From contig NZ_AYMG01000001.1 of the NCBI RefSeq assembly GCF_000633455.1, forward strand, positions 496,001 through 560,000: 64,000 nucleotides of DNA. Direction: 5' to 3'. A model generated the notes under the pieces. That model was given only the letters and a program-made list of their open reading frames with translations. It had not been told where the DNA came from and ran no database searches. A program made the translations under genes and the position numbers. The DNA is from Pedobacter jeongneungensis. Lineage in GTDB: Bacteria; Bacteroidota; Bacteroidia; Sphingobacteriales; Sphingobacteriaceae. The stretch's first letter is position 1. Every line of letters starts with the position of its first letter. Shown here piece by piece: positions 62,399 to 64,000 of this stretch.

Positions 62399-62416
62399 TC
62401 TTAACGCCGAAAAAAC

Positions 62417-63805
62417 ATGTCAAATCCTCAAGAATTAAAAGCAGACCAAAATACATCTGAAGCAGGTTTTAAATCCGCCGAAGTCAAAACCATAGAGAAA
62501 ACATCACTTAAAGATAACTTAGAAAAACTGGCTCGTGTTGGCGGTTTCGATTTGTTGGAAGCTACGGTTGATGGCCTTCAGAACTTAAACCCTGAACGTA
62601 AAGCCCGTAAACAGATTTTTTTAACCGGTGATGAAAAAAAGAAAGAACGCGAAGAGTTAAAAAAGAAAATCCAGCTTTGGATTGATGTGCTCGAATCTTC
62701 AACTTCGGTTGCTGATATGGTAGAAAAAAGCACCGAAAAACTGAATGCAGCAGAACAAAACCTGAGCAAAAATATCGGTACTGCCTTAGAAAGCACCAGA
62801 GAATTAGAGCAGGCTTATCGTTCGGTTCATTTATTTTATAAAAATACCGAATCTGATAAACTTAAAAATGTGGTGTTGTTAAATGCATCAATGGATCAGA
62901 TTAAAGATTTGGATAACCCACGTTTTATCGAATATGTGGATGATGAGTTAAAGCAAAATTACGACCGTTTAGACCTTCGCAAAAACTATTCTTTAATGGT
63001 GGTGCCAGGTTATATGGGTTCGAATAAAGTGGTAGAAAGATGGGGCAAAATAGCCCACAATAACAAAGCCATGCTGGTAACAGATTTTGCCGATCTGGAT
63101 CAGCCGGATGATGTACTTGATCTATTTACTGCCGCCAATCTTACCGGTGCTGATGCATTCAGATCGAACGTGATTATGACCTGTAACTGGTTAGTGGGCC
63201 GTGGTAAAGTTGCCGAAGTAGGTGAAGAAGATGATTTAACCGTGCCAGGCTCGGCTGCACTTGCGGGTAAAATGTATTATACCCTAATGTCGCAGGTTAC
63301 TGCAGGTAAAAAACATGGTGCTATAAACGAGGTAGATGGCGTAAAATTCGATCTAAAGAAAAGTGAAATATCTCATTTAGAAAGAGTAGGATTGGTGCCA
63401 ATGGTTAACGAATATGGTAAAGTAATGGCTTTCTCTGCTAAAACTTTGTTTAATGGCGATAACATTGGTTTGCAAACTTATTCTGTTGTGCGTGTATTTG
63501 ATTACGTAACCAAAGTATTGTTCGATTTCTTAAACAGAAGAGCTTTCGAAAACTGGACTTCTAAAACAGAACAGGACCTTCGCGGGCAGATTGTTAAGTT
63601 TTTAGATGGTATTCAGGGTGCAGACCGTTTGATTGAAAGATTTAAGATTATGCGCTTCGAAAGAGACGAACAACAAAAAGACAGAATCCACCTTGATATC
63701 CACATTACACCATATTTTCCTGCCAAAAGTTTTGTGGTAAAACTGGATGGACATAAAGGAGAAGATGAAAATACAACATGGAATACAGAGTATAATCAAC
63801 AATAG
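62417..63805 (+). CDS. tssC: Type VI secretion sheath large subunit TssC
   Basis: 462 residues. Matching TssC/VipB features: VVLLNASMDQIKDLDNPRFIEYVDDELKQNYDRLDLRKNYSLMVVPGYMGS in the middle, NVIMTCNWLVGRGKVAEVGEEDDLTVPGSAALAGKMYY, NEYGKVMAFSAKTLFNGDNIGLQTYSVVRVFDYVTKVLFDFLNRRAF, and the end YFPAKSFVVKLDGHKGEDENTTWNTE. Forms the outer sheath subunit with TssB. Last gene of the operon, as shown by the terminator after it. A distinctive Glu-Glu-Asp stretch (GEEDDL) may be part of the TssH binding face, by inference. Confidence 0.95.
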   Translation: MSNPQELKADQNTSEAGFKSAEVKTIEKTSLKDNLEKLARVGGFDLLEATVDGLQNLNPERKARKQIFLTGDEKKKEREELKKKIQLWIDVLESSTSVADMVEKSTEKLNAAEQNLSKNIGTALESTRELEQAYRSVHLFYKNTESDKLKNVVLLNASMDQIKDLDNPRFIEYVDDELKQNYDRLDLRKNYSLMVVPGYMGSNKVVERWGKIAHNNKAMLVTDFADLDQPDDVLDLFTAANLTGADAFRSNVIMTCNWLVGRGKVAEVGEEDDLTVPGSAALAGKMYYTLMSQVTAGKKHGAINEVDGVKFDLKKSEISHLERVGLVPMVNEYGKVMAFSAKTLFNGDNIGLQTYSVVRVFDYVTKVLFDFLNRRAFENWTSKTEQDLRGQIVKFLDGIQGADRLIERFKIMRFERDEQQKDRIHLDIHITPYFPAKSFVVKLDGHKGEDENTTWNTEYNQQ

Positions 63806-63825
63806 TTTTTGATTGCTGAAAATAA

Positions 63826-63853
63826 AAACCCAACCTTAGCGTTGGGTTTTTTT
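63826..63853 (+). terminator. Terminator of the tssO-tssC operon
   Basis: AAAACCCAAC / GTTGGGTTTT with a 6-nt loop and a T-run of 7, 20 bp after the tssC stop. Confidence 0.92.
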
Positions 63854-63928
63854 ATGGGTTATGCATAACACTTAACAAATTCTTTATAATTTTGTAATGC
63901 ATCGGCCAGATCAGATTAATCAAAAAAA

Positions 63929-64000
63929 ATGAAGCAAGTACTTATCCTGAATGGGGATATTGAAAAAAACGCATCTACAAATTTCCTGATTAACGCCTAT
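63929..64000 (+). CDS. Start of a probable flavodoxin-fold NAD(P)H oxidoreductase, cut by the window end
   Basis: Only 24 residues are visible (MKQVLILNGDIEKNASTNFL and four more). VLILNGDIEK is like the first strand and FMN loop of NAD(P)H quinone oxidoreductases and other flavodoxin-fold proteins (VLIINGSPR). A -7 type box TAATTTTG (63887-63894) lies upstream and a terminator separates it from tssC, so it is not part of the T6SS operon. Confidence 0.5.
   Translation, partial: MKQVLILNGDIEKNASTNFLINAY

Noticed and set aside
49142-63805. Contractile phage tail or extracellular contractile injection system in place of T6SS
   Set aside because: TssE resembles gp25 and TssB/TssC resemble sheath proteins, but TssH (ClpV), TssK, and the TssN, TssO, TssP, TssR membrane proteins are T6SS-specific and no tail fibre, tape measure or lysis gene is present.
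49061-63928. T6SS effector or immunity genes inside the locus
   Set aside because: Every gap is under 200 bp and all genes match structural or accessory T6SS families; no Rhs, VgrG, PAAR, lysozyme-like or small immunity-like gene was found.
1-64000. CRISPR arrays and cas genes
   Set aside because: No regularly spaced identical repeats with unique spacers and no Cas protein were seen.

Overview
The window looks like chromosome of a Bacteroidota bacterium of the Sphingobacteriaceae, most like Pedobacter. This is an inference, based on three SusC/SusD pairs, many short SusC-like and lipoprotein signal peptides, Bacteroidota-type promoters (TTTG, about 19 bp, TAnnTTTG), an adenine-rich context rather than strong Shine-Dalgarno sites before genes, and a type VI secretion locus of the Bacteroidota-specific kind (T6SSiii). 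No phage, insertion sequence or CRISPR array is visible.

Layout. 1-7.5 kb: a sugar-recycling neighbourhood with the end of a GHL10 glycosidase-like protein, a LacI regulator, a NagX-like membrane protein, a NagB deaminase fused to a PIG-L deacetylase, and AnmK. These fit recovery of amino sugars from peptidoglycan or chitin-like material. 7.6-25.7 kb: three SusC/SusD outer-membrane uptake pairs, a DUF4397 lipoprotein, a DeoR-type regulator and a phosphoesterase/beta-propeller protein. The second and third pairs share an unusual upstream array of TTGCG-like boxes spaced exactly 10 bp. 26-36 kb: a beta-barrel protein, a conserved 71-aa protein, a CtpA-type protease, then three glycosidases (GH29, GH92, GH2). 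36-47 kb: mostly housekeeping: ferredoxin and its reductase, prolyl oligopeptidase, LpxH, release factor 1, two tRNA-Asp genes and the remnant of a third unit, a GIY-YIG protein, a lipoprotein-type beta carbonic anhydrase, an adhesin-like GIN-domain protein, a Na+/H+ antiporter and a small lipoprotein. 47.4-49.1 kb: a phosphatase lipoprotein with a LamG insertion.

49.1-63.8 kb holds a T6SSiii locus in alternating strand blocks: TssK-TssN (minus), TssG (plus), TssE-TssF (minus), then a long plus-strand run TssO, a second TssO-like protein, TssP, TssR, TssH, TssB, TssC. Baseplate (E, F, G, K), sheath (B, C), the disassembly ATPase (H) and most of the Bacteroidota membrane complex (N, O, P, R) are present. 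Hcp, VgrG, an obvious TssQ lipoprotein and effectors are not in the window. The window ends inside a probable flavodoxin-fold oxidoreductase gene.

Intergenic DNA is rich in imperfect inverted repeats, about 70-100 bp long, that begin with (C)GTCAT or TCAT and end with ATGAC(G). Several sequence families share this outer form, and one has near-full-length copies in opposite orientations. The most interesting regulatory signals are the 10-bp-phased boxes near the DeoR gene and two CG-centred palindromes (upstream of GH92 and between nagB and anmK) that look like LacI-family operators.
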